From: an uncultured Prevotella sp.
GTDB taxonomy: Bacteria; Bacteroidota; Bacteroidia; Bacteroidales; Bacteroidaceae
Length of the DNA stretch: 55,680 nt
Assembly (NCBI GenBank): GCA_937898715.1
Contig: CALEKA010000054.1
Coordinates: 1 to 55,680 of the forward strand
Direction of reading: 5' to 3'
Part shown: one piece after another, positions 8,533 to 17,448 of the stretch
Layout of the letters: every line of letters starts with the position of its first letter
Numbering within the stretch: the first letter of the stretch is position 1
Program-made: the position numbers and the translations under genes
The notes under the pieces: generated by a model
Told to the model about the DNA's origin: nothing
What the model saw: only the letters and a program-made list of their open reading frames with translations
The model's database searches: none

Positions 8533-9029
8533 TTTTTTCGCAAGAAAAATGAAAAAAAGTGCAGTTTGGGTGTGCTTTTTTGTAGATAGGGTGTGTGATA
8601 GGGGCATTTCCATGTTGTAAAAGATATAAGGGGAAGAAGCTTTGTTAGTTGATAAGAAGTGGCGGCAAATGTCCTAAGATCGTTGTCTTTGGGGGTAAAG
8701 CGATTGAAAAAGGTTGCATGATATAGAAAATAATAGGGGAGGAGTTGGGGAAGGAATCATTGTTTATTTGTAAATTTGCCGAACTTGCCTAAAAGAGTTG
8801 CGTGCTCGCATCAAAAAATGCAGAACATACTGCAATGAAGGAAAAGGTGATGTGCAGACGCTCCTATATAATAGGTTTGTACTTCCTATATATATAATAG
8901 GTATGTTTCTCCTATAATATATAGGTATGTTTCCTATCATATAATAGGTGTTTTCTCGTAATGGGGCAGAGAATCCTCGATAAGAATGTTTCAATCACGA
9001 GGATGAAACTCCAAAATGTAAAGTTTGAT
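8533..9029. other. AT-rich intergenic region upstream of dnaB
   Basis: About 500 nt without a credible gene. A TAAATTTG at 8771-8778 lacks a well-spaced -33. The notable content is the set of four small palindromes listed at 8863-8948. Confidence 0.6.
8863..8948. repeat. Four CCTAT...ATAGG palindromes upstream of dnaB
   Basis: AT-rich palindromes bounded by CCTAT and ATAGG lie at 8863-8875, 8885-8901, 8911-8925 and 8933-8948, with starts 22, 26 and 22 bp apart. The last ends about 80 nt before the dnaB start. The near-helical spacing would suit an operator array, but no regulator is identified. Confidence 0.75.
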
Positions 9030-10613
9030 ATGCCAGAAAATAAAGGGGGCGGTAATCGTCCTTATACTCGAAAGAAGCAGCAAACATCCGATGTAGATGC
9101 TTATGGACACTTGCAGCCGCAGGCAGTGGAACTGGAGCAGGCTGTGCTCGGTGCGCTGATGATTGAAAAAGATGCTTACTTCCAGGTGAGCGAAATCTTG
9201 CGTCCAGAAAGTTTCTATGATCATCGCCACCAACTGATATACGAGGCCATACGACGCCTCAACTTAGAGGAGAAGCCCGTCGATATCCTTACGGTGACGG
9301 AGCAACTTCGCAGTACCAATCAGTTGGACGAAGTGGGTGGACCATTCTACATCACACAACTGAGTGGCATGGTGGCCTCGTCGGCACACATCGAGTATCA
9401 CGCCCGCGTGATTGCACAGAAAGCCACAGCGCGAGCGCTTATTACCTACACCAGCAATATTCAGACTAAGGCGTTCGATGCCACACAGGATGTCGATGAA
9501 CTCATGCAGGAAGCCGAGGGAAAGCTCTTTGAGCTCTCGCAGACCAACATGAAAAAAGACTATACGCAGATCGACCCTGTGATAAAGGAAGCCTACGAGA
9601 TGCTGCAGAAAGCTGCTGCACGTACGGATGGTATGAGCGGTATCGCGTCTGGCTTTCATGCGCTCGATAAGATTACTTCTGGTTGGCAAAACTCCGATCT
9701 CGTGATCCTTGCCGCACGTCCTGCCATGGGTAAGACGGCTTTCGCCTTGAGCATGGCAAAGAATATTGCCGTGGATCAGAAAATCCCCGTAGCGCTGTTC
9801 TCTCTTGAAATGGCTAACGTGCAGTTGGTGAATCGTCTGATCGTCAACGTGTGTGAGATCAAGGGTGAAACGCTGAAGAGCGGTCAGCTCAAACCTTTTG
9901 AGTGGGGACAGCTTGACTCGCGTATTAAAGAGCTTGTAGGAGCACCGCTCTATGTAGACGATACGCCTTCGCTTTCGGTATTCGAACTTCGTACGAAGGC
10001 ACGACGCTTGGTGCGCGAGCACGGTGTGAAGGTGCTGATGATCGACTACTTGCAGCTGATGAATGCTTCGGGTATGAGCTTTGGTAGCCGTCAGGAAGAA
10101 GTCTCTACTATATCGCGTTCGCTTAAGGGATTGGCTAAGGAATTGAACATTCCGATATTAGCGCTCTCGCAGTTGAACCGTGGTGTAGAAAATCGTCCAG
10201 ATGGCGATAAGCGTCCGCAGCTCTCCGACTTGCGTGAATCGGGTGCCATCGAGCAGGACGCCGATATGGTGCTCTTTATTCACCGTCCAGAATACTATAA
10301 GATCTATCAAGACGAACAGGGCCGTGACCTCCGTGGTAAAGCGGAAATCATCATAGCCAAGCACCGTAATGGTGCTGTAGGAAGCGTGTTGCTTCGCTTC
10401 CGTGGCGAGTATGCTCGATTCCAAAATCCGGAGGAGGAAAGCGTGTCAAGTTTCGATTCGCAAGCACCCGAAGGCGGAGGACAAATGCACTCTGCTGGTG
10501 CTGATGATTTTCCACCGCTTCCCGCTTCAGATGGAGGATTCCCTCCTCTGCCCGACAATATGCCTCCGGCGAATCCATTCCCGCCAGAAGCACCTGGTAG
10601 TACACCGTTCTAA
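9030..10613 (+). CDS. dnaB: Replicative DNA helicase DnaB
   Basis: A hexameric 5'-3' helicase of 527 residues at the replication fork. The N-terminal domain (PQAVELEQAVLGALMIE) is followed by the RecA-like motor with Walker A ARPAMGKTAF, Walker B VLMIDYLQLM and SDLRESGAIEQDAD. The C-terminus is a Pro-rich tail of about 45 residues, longer than in E. coli. The frame is open from 8961, but the start at 9030 (MPENKGG) is preferred because the upstream 23 codons do not resemble the family. It stands alone, after the palindrome cluster. Confidence 0.94.
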   Translation: MPENKGGGNRPYTRKKQQTSDVDAYGHLQPQAVELEQAVLGALMIEKDAYFQVSEILRPESFYDHRHQLIYEAIRRLNLEEKPVDILTVTEQLRSTNQLDEVGGPFYITQLSGMVASSAHIEYHARVIAQKATARALITYTSNIQTKAFDATQDVDELMQEAEGKLFELSQTNMKKDYTQIDPVIKEAYEMLQKAAARTDGMSGIASGFHALDKITSGWQNSDLVILAARPAMGKTAFALSMAKNIAVDQKIPVALFSLEMANVQLVNRLIVNVCEIKGETLKSGQLKPFEWGQLDSRIKELVGAPLYVDDTPSLSVFELRTKARRLVREHGVKVLMIDYLQLMNASGMSFGSRQEEVSTISRSLKGLAKELNIPILALSQLNRGVENRPDGDKRPQLSDLRESGAIEQDADMVLFIHRPEYYKIYQDEQGRDLRGKAEIIIAKHRNGAVGSVLLRFRGEYARFQNPEEESVSSFDSQAPEGGGQMHSAGADDFPPLPASDGGFPPLPDNMPPANPFPPEAPGSTPF

Positions 10614-10623
10614 AGTGAACCTG

Positions 10624-10649
10624 TTGGCGGAATTCTTGGTTGACGGGTT
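10624..10649 (-). repeat. Dispersed AACCCGTTAACCAAGAATTC-type repeat, copy 1
   Basis: The reverse complement of this stretch matches copies at 25076-25104 and 55621-55649 with two or three differences. All three are intergenic. Confidence 0.8.
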
Positions 10650-10758
10650 GACAAGTTGACAGGTAAATAAGTAAAGATGTCTTGGACTACATGTTTCGTT
10701 AAAAAAAGAATGGTTTGATTCGACAAACTTACCTGTTCACCTGTTAACTTGTCAACCC
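10645..10758. repeat. Inverted repeat between dnaB and the YbaK gene
   Basis: GGGTTGACAAGTTGACAGGT (10645-10664) pairs with its near-perfect complement at 10739-10758, one mismatch in 20. The intervening 74 nt is AT-rich. It may act as a dnaB terminator, although no T-run follows directly. Confidence 0.75.
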
Positions 10759-10801
10759 TTTTACAAATTCAGCCAACGCGCTCCGTTAATTTTATACGCA
10801 A

Positions 10802-11344
10802 ATGAAACATTATAATGGTCGTCCCGCCTCGCTCGAAGGAAGAAGTGATGCCGAGGTGGGCACGTACGATTTCTTAGATAGATTGGGCGTGAACTATGAT
10901 ACGTTTTGTCACGATGCAGCCTTCACCATGGAGGAGTGTGCGGAAGTGGAGCGTCAAGTGGATGCACACATCTTTAAAAACTTATTCTTATGCAATCGCC
11001 AGCAGACGCAGTTTTATCTGCTGATGCTTCCTGCCGACAAGGTGTTTAAGACCAAGTTTCTCTCCGCAGAACTCGGCTGCTCTCGTCTCTCCTTTGCCAC
11101 CGCCGACCATATGGAAAGTCTGCTGCATATTCATCCCGGTGCGGTATCGCCCATGGGGCTTATCTATGAAAGCGAGGGTAAGGTGCTTCCTGTGTTGGAC
11201 GAAGATTTGCTGCAATTCTCAGAAGTAGGCTGTCATCCTTGCGTGAATACGGCAACGCTGAAACTTCACCTGCGTGATCTGATGGACAAGGTTATACCCG
11301 CCACAGGTCATAATCTGACTGTTGTAAAGCTTAAAACGGAATAG
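10802..11344 (+). CDS. YbaK/prolyl-tRNA-editing domain protein
   Basis: A 180-residue stand-alone editing-domain protein of the YbaK/ProX superfamily, which deacylates mischarged tRNAs such as Ala-tRNA(Pro) or Cys-tRNA(Pro). Visible are the N-terminal LDRLGVNYDTFCHDAAFTM, HIFKNLFLCNRQQTQFYLLM with the conserved Lys, HPGAVSPMGLI and HPCVNTATLKL near the C-terminus. The fold family is clear; the pattern is closest to ProX-type (PrdX) proteins. Which mischarged tRNA is the substrate cannot be told from sequence. Confidence 0.88.
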   Translation: MKHYNGRPASLEGRSDAEVGTYDFLDRLGVNYDTFCHDAAFTMEECAEVERQVDAHIFKNLFLCNRQQTQFYLLMLPADKVFKTKFLSAELGCSRLSFATADHMESLLHIHPGAVSPMGLIYESEGKVLPVLDEDLLQFSEVGCHPCVNTATLKLHLRDLMDKVIPATGHNLTVVKLKTE

Positions 11345-11390
11345 AAAATAGGTGTAAGGACTCTGAAACGCAACAAAAGTAGACTATCAT

Positions 11391-11421
11391 TTTGTATTTC
11401 TTTTGCCTTACACTATCTTTG
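11391..11421 (+). promoter_or_regulatory. Promoter of the GH20 hexosaminidase gene
   Basis: TTTG (11391-11394), a 19-bp spacer and TATCTTTG (11414-11421). The transcript would start near 11427 and have a leader of about 95 nt. That leader begins with an AATATAGGCTGTGGCTTAGC segment resembling the repeat cassettes at 16923-17099 and 47484-47833. Confidence 0.85.
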
Positions 11422-11522
11422 CATTACAATATAGGCTGTGGCTTAGCAATTGGAGTGAGATTCATTGCGCCAGCCTTGCACTATTTCATACTCGATTACT
11501 AATAATCTCATCATACATTTAC

Positions 11523-13544
11523 ATGAACAATCTTTTTACGAATAAAAAGTTGCTCGCCCTGTTGACTACTTGCATGCTGACTGCTGGTAGCTTGTGGGCT
11601 GACGTGAATCCTAAACCTTTCGTTGTACCCGAACTGAAGACTTGGACGGGTGCAGAAGGACAAACCACTCTCTCTGGACGCATCATTGCAAAGGGTGCAA
11701 AAGCACAGGCTGTGGCACAAGCTCTCGCTGCCGATTACGAGACGATGTTTGGCAAGAAGCTGACCATCGTAAGTGGTGGTGCAAAGGCTGGCGACATCGT
11801 GCTCTCACTCAAGAAAGATAAAGCACTCGGCGAAGAGGGCTACTCAATGAACATTGGCAATGCTGTAGAACTTACTGCAGCTACAGAACGTGGACTCTTC
11901 TGGGCTACGCGTACCTTGCTGCAAGTATCAGAACAGCACAAGGATGGTGCTCTGCCTAAGGGTAAAACTATCGACGTGCCCGAATACAAACTTCGTGGCT
12001 TCATGATCGACTGTGGTCGTAAGTATATCCCCATGAGCTACTTGCGCGACTTGACTAAGATCATGGCCTATTATAAGATGAACACTTTGCAGGTCCACCT
12101 CAACGACAATGGCTTCCGTCAGTACTTCGGCAATGATTGGAGCAAGACGCAAGCAGCCTTCCGCTTGGAGTGTGACACCTATCCTGGCCTGACCGCTAAG
12201 GACGGCTCTTATACCAAGCAAGAGTTTATCGACCTGCAGAAGCTCGCCGAGAACAATGGCGTAGATATCATCCCCGAAATCGATGCACCAGCCCATGCTT
12301 TAGCTTTCACTCAGTATAAGCCCGAAATCGGTAGCAAGGACTACGGCATGGACCACCTTGACCTCTTCAACCCCGAGACTACAAAGTTTATGGATGCTCT
12401 CTGGAAGGAATATCTTGGTGGAAAAGAACCCGTGTTCCGCGGTAAGCGCGTTCATATCGGTACGGATGAATACTCTAATGCCAAGAAAGAGGTAGTAGAA
12501 AAGTTCCGTGAATTCACCGATCACTATATCAAGTACGTAGAAAGCTTCGGCAAGCAAGCAGTATGCTGGGGCGCCTTGACACACGCCAACGGCGAAACAC
12601 CTGTAAAGGTGAAAAACGTGCTGATGGACATTTGGTACAATGGCTACGCCAATCCCGAGGATATGAAGAAGAAGGGCTATCAGCTCGTAAGCATCCCCGA
12701 TGGACTGACTTACATCGTTCCTGCTGCAGGCTATTATTACGATTATCTCAACTGCCAGTATCTCTACGAGTACTGGACTCCCGCTGTTATTGGTAATAAG
12801 ACTTTCGAAGAGAACGATCCTCAGATCGAGGGCGGTATGTTTGCCGTATGGAACGACCATGCAGGCAATGGTATTTCAACGAAAGACGTTCACCACCGCG
12901 TATATCCCGCACTCCAGACCATTGCTGTGAAGACTTGGACGGGCAAGAAGACTAAACTTCCCTATGCAGAGTTTGACAGCAAACGCGCAGAGTTGAGCGA
13001 AGCTCCTGGTGTAAATGAGCTTGGTCGTTTGGGCAAGCCCGGCAGCGTTGTGCTCGAAAAAGCAACTGTTGCAGCAGGTGAAAAACTCAATGCAGAAGAG
13101 ATTGGTTACAACTATGCCGTAAGCTTCACCATCGATGGCAAACAGGAAGCAAAGGGTACGGAACTCTTCCGTTCAGCCAATGCAGTAGTGTATCTTTCAG
13201 ATCCCGATCAAGGCAAACTTGGATTCGAACGCGATGGCTATCGCAACCTGTTCAACTATCGCATTCCCGCAGGCGAGAAGCACACCATTACCATCGAGGG
13301 TACAAACAAGGAGACTCGCTTGCTCGTAGATGGCAAAGTGAAGGAAGTACTTGGTCCGAAGACGCTCTACGTGATGCGCGATCAAGATCGTGCTCACTAT
13401 CAGGTGAAGGGAACTTACACTTATGAGCCCGTAGTATATCAGCCCACTGATCAGATTTACTACCAGCGTACGCTCGTGTTCCCTCTCCGTCAGGCAGGCC
13501 AGTTTAAGAGTACAATTACCAACCTTAAGGTTGAGGCTAAATAA
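11523..13544 (+). CDS. Secreted beta-N-acetylhexosaminidase (GH20)
   Basis: 673 residues from the chosen start. A signal peptide ends near SLWA-D (about residue 26). A small GH20b domain (about 30-160) precedes the TIM barrel (about 160-490). The catalytic Asp-Glu pair is in HIGTDEYS (Asp315-Glu316), and YKLRGFMIDCGRKYIP opens the barrel. The last 180 residues are a beta-rich region with no family I recognise. The enzyme removes terminal GlcNAc or GalNAc from glycans, probably in the periplasm or at the surface. The frame is open from 11403, but the promoter sits just upstream and the signal peptide begins at 11523. Confidence 0.92.
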   Translation: MNNLFTNKKLLALLTTCMLTAGSLWADVNPKPFVVPELKTWTGAEGQTTLSGRIIAKGAKAQAVAQALAADYETMFGKKLTIVSGGAKAGDIVLSLKKDKALGEEGYSMNIGNAVELTAATERGLFWATRTLLQVSEQHKDGALPKGKTIDVPEYKLRGFMIDCGRKYIPMSYLRDLTKIMAYYKMNTLQVHLNDNGFRQYFGNDWSKTQAAFRLECDTYPGLTAKDGSYTKQEFIDLQKLAENNGVDIIPEIDAPAHALAFTQYKPEIGSKDYGMDHLDLFNPETTKFMDALWKEYLGGKEPVFRGKRVHIGTDEYSNAKKEVVEKFREFTDHYIKYVESFGKQAVCWGALTHANGETPVKVKNVLMDIWYNGYANPEDMKKKGYQLVSIPDGLTYIVPAAGYYYDYLNCQYLYEYWTPAVIGNKTFEENDPQIEGGMFAVWNDHAGNGISTKDVHHRVYPALQTIAVKTWTGKKTKLPYAEFDSKRAELSEAPGVNELGRLGKPGSVVLEKATVAAGEKLNAEEIGYNYAVSFTIDGKQEAKGTELFRSANAVVYLSDPDQGKLGFERDGYRNLFNYRIPAGEKHTITIEGTNKETRLLVDGKVKEVLGPKTLYVMRDQDRAHYQVKGTYTYEPVVYQPTDQIYYQRTLVFPLRQAGQFKSTITNLKVEAK

Positions 13545-13589
13545 GGCAAACGGCCTCTTAGCATACATTAAGTCATATCAATGAAATAT

Positions 13590-13636
13590 CAGGAGACAGC
13601 TATTCAGAAAAATAGTACTGTCTCCTGTCTTTTTTT
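13590..13636 (+). terminator. Intrinsic terminator after the GH20 gene
   Basis: CAGGAGACAG and CTGTCTCCTG form a perfect stem with an inner CTATT/AATAG stem, followed by TCTTTTTTT. Confidence 0.88.
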
Positions 13637-13686
13637 CGTTACAAACCATTACAATACAAGCAAAAGCAAACCTATAAAGCAGACCT

Positions 13687-14088
13687 ATGAAGACAATACA
13701 TGTAGTAGCAGCTATTATAAAGAAGGATGACCGCTATTTTGCCACGCAGCGCGGATATGGTGAATTTAAGGACGGTTGGGAATTTCCTGGTGGTAAAATT
13801 GAACCAGGGGAAATGCCCGAAGAAGCTTTACGGCGTGAAATACAAGAAGAACTCGATACCCTCATCGGCATAGACCGTCTGCTCACCACGATCGATTATG
13901 ACTATCCAACCTTTCACCTCCACATGCAATGCTATCTGTGCCACGTGCAGGAAGGCAGCCTTCGTTTGCTTGAAGCAGAAGCTGCTCGTTGGCTCTCGGC
14001 AGAAGAACTGAACACGGTGAAGTGGCTTCCTGCCGACAGAGATGTAGTGAAACTTCTACAGGATAAATGCTCTGGTTCTGCTAAATAG
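13687..14088 (+). CDS. Nudix hydrolase, MutT-like
   Basis: 133 residues. The Nudix box is complete: GGKIEPGEMPEEALRREIQE followed by E, matching Gx5Ex7REUxEE. The N-terminus (HVVAAIIKKDDRYFATQRGYGEF) and WEFPGGKI are typical of the MutT/CTP-pyrophosphohydrolase subgroup that cleanses oxidised nucleotides such as 8-oxo-dGTP. The substrate is inferred from family only. It lies between the GH20 terminator and the permease gene; the 127-nt gap to the permease shows no terminator. Confidence 0.9.
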   Translation: MKTIHVVAAIIKKDDRYFATQRGYGEFKDGWEFPGGKIEPGEMPEEALRREIQEELDTLIGIDRLLTTIDYDYPTFHLHMQCYLCHVQEGSLRLLEAEAARWLSAEELNTVKWLPADRDVVKLLQDKCSGSAK

Positions 14089-14177
14089 AGATGATAAAAC
14101 GTGATTGCAAAGACGCGTAAAACGGGCTGCGTTAACAATGAATGCGCTAAACATCCGTAGCTTTACTTATATTTAGT

Positions 14178-14185
14178 TAACTTTG
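14178..14185 (+). promoter_or_regulatory. Possible -7 element for the purine permease
   Basis: TAACTTTG lies 30 nt before the chosen permease start. No TTG is found at the expected distance upstream, so only the -7 half is supported. Confidence 0.45.
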
Positions 14186-14215
14186 TGCCTTGAAATCAAC
14201 AATAATCATCCATCC

Positions 14216-15511
14216 ATGTTTCTTAAAAAGCTATTTGGCTTTGACCGCAGCACGATGTCGGTCAAAACGGAATTGGTGGCAGGACTGACCACCTTCTTGA
14301 CGATGTGCTATATATTAGCAGTGAATCCAGAGATACTTTCTTCCACGGGAATGGACAAAGGCGCTCTCTTCTCAAGCACAGCTATCGCAGCAGCCATCGC
14401 AACTCTGCTCTTAGCCGTCATGGCTAAGTTGCCTTTTGCACAAGCACCCAGTATGGGATTGAATGCCTTCTTTGCTTATACGCTGTGTCAGGCAATGGGA
14501 CTCTCCTGGCAACAAGCACTGGCCGTGATGCTCATCGAGGGCGTAATCTTTATCTTGATTACCTTCCTCAATGTCCGTGATATGATCATGGATAGCATTC
14601 CCACCAACCTGCGCTTTGCCATTTCTGCAGGTATCGGTATGTTTATTGCTTTCATCGGACTCAAGAATGCCCATATCATTGTAGCAAACCCCGATACCTT
14701 CGTAAAGTTGGGACGTTTCACGCCCGAATGCCTCTTAGGCATATTCTCCATCCTCGTGAGCGGTATGCTCATGGTGCGTGGTATAAAGGGGTCACTCTTC
14801 TATGGCATCCTGCTGACTACGCTTGTAGGCATTCCTATGGGCGTCACGCAGATACCCGAAGGATGGTCGCCTATCTCAGCTCCACACAGTGTGGCGCCAC
14901 TCTTTTGCCAGTTCGACTTTACTGACTTCTTCTCGCTGAAGATGTTTATGGTCATCTTCTCATTGCTTCTCGTCAATATCTTTGATACGTTGGGCACCCT
15001 CATGGGATTAGCTCAGAAGACGGGACTGGCCCTCGAGGGTCACATCCCTCATATGAAAGAAGCTATGCTTAGCGATGCTATCGGTACTACGGCAGGTGCT
15101 TGCCTCGGAAGCAGCACCATCACGACCTATGTAGAAAGTGCTTCAGGCATTGCCGAGGGCGGTCGTTCGGGACTTACATCATTCTTCGTAGGCGTGCTCT
15201 TCATTCTTGCTATCTTTGTGTCGCCCATATTCCTGCTTATCCCCTCGGCAGCTACGAGCGGAGCCTTAGTGATGGTAGGCGTACTGATGGTCGACTCTGT
15301 GAAGAAGATCAACCTTGAAGACGTATCCGAAGCCTTCCCCGCATTTATCACCATGATCACTATGGTGCTCTGCTACTCCATTGCCGATGGTATCTGCTTG
15401 GGCATCTTGAGCTACGTTATCATTAAGTTTTGTGCAGGAAAGTGGCGCCAGCTCAATGTTACGCTTGTGGTCTTAGCCTTGCTATTTGTCCTCAACTACG
15501 CATTGGAATAA
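14216..15511 (+). CDS. Purine (adenine/guanine/hypoxanthine) permease, AzgA-like
   Basis: A polytopic inner-membrane transporter of 431 residues in the NCS2/AzgA group. Typical segments are VAGLTTFLTMCYILAVNPEI, FAQAPSMGLNAFFAYT, FDTLGTLMGLA and GSSTITTYVESASGIAEGGR, the last two forming the substrate and proton sites of the family. About 12 hydrophobic segments are visible. Start 14216 (MFLKKLFGFDRS) is chosen over 14183, which overlaps a -7 element. The exact base preference cannot be assigned from sequence. Confidence 0.9.
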   Translation: MFLKKLFGFDRSTMSVKTELVAGLTTFLTMCYILAVNPEILSSTGMDKGALFSSTAIAAAIATLLLAVMAKLPFAQAPSMGLNAFFAYTLCQAMGLSWQQALAVMLIEGVIFILITFLNVRDMIMDSIPTNLRFAISAGIGMFIAFIGLKNAHIIVANPDTFVKLGRFTPECLLGIFSILVSGMLMVRGIKGSLFYGILLTTLVGIPMGVTQIPEGWSPISAPHSVAPLFCQFDFTDFFSLKMFMVIFSLLLVNIFDTLGTLMGLAQKTGLALEGHIPHMKEAMLSDAIGTTAGACLGSSTITTYVESASGIAEGGRSGLTSFFVGVLFILAIFVSPIFLLIPSAATSGALVMVGVLMVDSVKKINLEDVSEAFPAFITMITMVLCYSIADGICLGILSYVIIKFCAGKWRQLNVTLVVLALLFVLNYALE

Positions 15512-15557
15512 CTTTTATCTACGATTCTTAAGATTTAATCCTTACGCTATAATTATA

Positions 15558-16304
15558 ATGAAACTGAAAGCACTCCTTCTTACGCTGTTGTGCATCTTGG
15601 CTGTAAAGACAGCGCAAGCACAAGTCAATATGCAAGTGTTCTACGACTTCGGCAGTGATCGCAAGTTCGTCACCATGACCCTTGAAATGTTTAAGGCCGA
15701 TAAATGGGGTACCAACTACTTCTTCATCGACCACGACTTCAACTATAGTCACCACGATTCTAATGAGAAGAATAGCTATGCTCCTGGTGGCACATATCTT
15801 GAAATCTCGCGTTGCCTCAATTTTTGGCAGAACACGAAGCTTGCTCCTTTGAGTCTTCATGTGGAGTATGATGGCGGTATCACCAAGAGCTATCCTATCA
15901 ACTCCGCTTGGCTCGTAGGTCTTGACTACTTCCTCCACGACAAGACATTCCAGAATACCTTGAACCTCAAGCTTATGTATAAGAAGATTCATAAGACCAC
16001 GAGCAAAGTGCCCCTCCAATTTACGGGTGTGTGGACATGTAAGGACCTTTTCGGTCTCAAAGGTTTGACTTTTGATGGCTTTGCCGACGTATGGTTTGAG
16101 GATCATGTCTTCGACAATGGAACTCCCGAAGGAAAGGAAAAGCACACCATCTTTATCTCCGAACCCCAGTTGTGGTACAACGTAGGTCGTCATTTCGGTT
16201 GTGACAATCTCAATGTGGGCACAGAAATAGAGTTGAGCAACAATTTTGGCTCTACCCTTGGCTTTAAGTGTCGCCCATGCTTAGGCGTGAAGTGGGTGTT
16301 CTGA
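15558..16304 (+). CDS. DUF5020 family protein, Tsx-like outer membrane barrel
   Basis: 248 residues with a signal peptide (MKLKALLLTLLCILAVKTAQA, cut near AQA-Q). The mature protein has alternating hydrophobic strands, MTLEMFKADKWGTNYFFIDHD and a C-terminal Phe preceded by VKWV, as expected for an outer membrane barrel. The family is related to nucleoside channel Tsx. It lies 46 nt after the purine permease, which would fit an outer membrane route for nucleosides or bases, though that pairing is inference. Confidence 0.78.
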   Translation: MKLKALLLTLLCILAVKTAQAQVNMQVFYDFGSDRKFVTMTLEMFKADKWGTNYFFIDHDFNYSHHDSNEKNSYAPGGTYLEISRCLNFWQNTKLAPLSLHVEYDGGITKSYPINSAWLVGLDYFLHDKTFQNTLNLKLMYKKIHKTTSKVPLQFTGVWTCKDLFGLKGLTFDGFADVWFEDHVFDNGTPEGKEKHTIFISEPQLWYNVGRHFGCDNLNVGTEIELSNNFGSTLGFKCRPCLGVKWVF

Positions 16305-16333
16305 TCTTGACTTGTATATACAGAATTGTAGTA

Positions 16334-16440
16334 TCGGATTAAGGATGGCGGGCTGAATCATCGACTGCGTCTCAGCAATTCAAGCAAACTTGATTGCATT
16401 CGACTTGCACGATGATTCAGCCCGCCCATTCTAAATCCGA
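16334..16440. repeat. Large palindrome with GCGGGCTGAA core
   Basis: Arms 16334-16363 and 16410-16440 pair with few mismatches (TCGGATT...GGGCTGAATCATCG). An inner GCAATTCAAG/CTTGATTGC stem extends it. It lies 30 nt past the DUF5020 stop and could terminate that gene. The same core and the flank CCCATTCTAAATC recur at 38636-38697. Confidence 0.85.
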
Positions 16441-16550
16441 AACCTGAATCAATGTTCTTTCGTGCGCGTGTGTATACAGTCAGTTTTGAGTAGAATAAAG
16501 GCCACATCTGTCACTTTATAGACGTAACCCTTTGATTATTTGATAGTTAT

Positions 16551-16583
16551 AAAGTGTAGGCAGACGCTATTTGCCTACACTTT
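16551..16583 (+). repeat. Hairpin with perfect 12-bp arms
   Basis: AAAGTGTAGGCA (16551-16562) and TGCCTACACTTT (16572-16583) are separated by 9 nt. It could be a terminator-like structure, but only a weak T-run follows. Confidence 0.6.
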
Positions 16584-16614
16584 GTTTGCATTTTGCCTGC
16601 ACTTTAATCAAGAT

Positions 16615-16680
16615 TCTCTTCCAACCACTAATTTTTTCTCTTCCAACCATTAAGAAAATCTCTTCCAACCACTAATTTCA
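16615..16680. repeat. Three 22-bp tandem repeats (TCTCTTCCAACCACTAATTT)
   Basis: Units begin at 16615, 16637 and 16659. The first 12 bases are identical in all three and the rest varies slightly. Confidence 0.85.
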
Positions 16681-16891
16681 ATTTGAGCCAAGACGATATA
16701 TTGGGTGAGTGGATATGTAGGGAAAAGTGACGGAAGAATGTAGGCAATCCATACGTTGTAAGTATTGACAATCAATGCTTTTTGTTGCCAGAGTGTAGGC
16801 AAAGATATATATTGAGTTGGAAACTTCCTGTAACGCGCGTACGCGGGGAAAAGCGCGGAAAGCTAAAAAAGTGAACAATCTATACACCCTT

Positions 16892-16923
16892 TTTGTATGT
16901 AAAGTGCATACTGCGTATCTTTG
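16892..16923 (+). promoter_or_regulatory. Consensus promoter reading into the 73-bp cassette array
   Basis: TTTG (16892-16895), a 20-bp spacer and TATCTTTG (16916-16923). The next protein gene, acrA, begins 520 nt downstream, so this promoter would give either a very long acrA leader or a separate RNA. Confidence 0.7.
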
Positions 16924-17099
16924 CATAAGATAGGCTACGGTTCGGCATAACATTCAAGTAAACTTGATGTTCTGCTCTCGCCTTGCACTATCTTTGCATA
17001 AGATAGGCTACGGCTCGGCATAACATTCAAGTAAACTTGATGTTCTGCTCTCGCCTTGCACTATCTTTGCATAAGATAGGCTACGGCTCGGCATAATAA
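16923..17099 (+). repeat. Three tandem copies of a 73-bp promoter-like cassette
   Basis: Units starting GCATAAGATAGGCTACGGCT begin at 16923, 16996 and 17069; the third is cut off at 17099. Each full unit contains a TCAAGTAAACTTGA hairpin and ends with CTTGCACTATCTTTGC, which carries a -7 element inside a CTATCTT/AAGATAG palindrome. A related array lies at 47484-47833. Confidence 0.9.
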
Positions 17100-17347
17100 T
17101 CAGAAATTTGAGTATTTGATTATCCAATGTAAGAGGGGAGTGATCGGAGCAAAGTCTTGTTTAAATCTTTGATAGCACAAGACGGAATGCAAGCTCTTCT
17201 CAGAATTGGTGCAAGGAGTGCCTTTAGAGAATAGAATTGTCAAGTATATCAAGCAAAAGCGCGCGGAATCTGTATGCTTTGGTCTAAAAAATACTAATAG
17301 GCACACTTTCGAGGAAAACTAACACACTACATTTAGTTTTTTTGCCG

Positions 17348-17355
17348 TAACTTTG
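17348..17355 (+). promoter_or_regulatory. Possible -7 element for the RND efflux operon
   Basis: TAACTTTG followed by CACC lies 93 nt before acrA. The expected -33 TTG is missing at 19-20 bp. Confidence 0.5.
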
Positions 17356-17448
17356 CACCACATTATATTAGGGTGCAGTGTATACTCACGTAAACACTCG
17401 CTCCAAAGCACAGAAACAATAATAAAGTTTATCCATAACAAACAACAC

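Larger units (their letters stand above)
16305..17448. other. 1.1-kb repeat-rich region without a protein gene
   Basis: No frame here resembles a protein. In order it contains a large palindrome (16334-16440), a 12-bp-arm hairpin (16551-16583), three 22-bp tandem repeats (16615-16680), a consensus promoter (16892-16923), a three-copy 73-bp cassette array (16923-17099), and about 250 nt of AT-rich DNA ending in a -7 element before acrA. A non-coding transcript from the array is possible. Confidence 0.65.

Noticed and set aside
15486..15557. Extended start for the DUF5020 gene overlapping the permease stop
   Set aside because: The signal peptide begins at 15558, and the upstream codons would place a polar segment before it.
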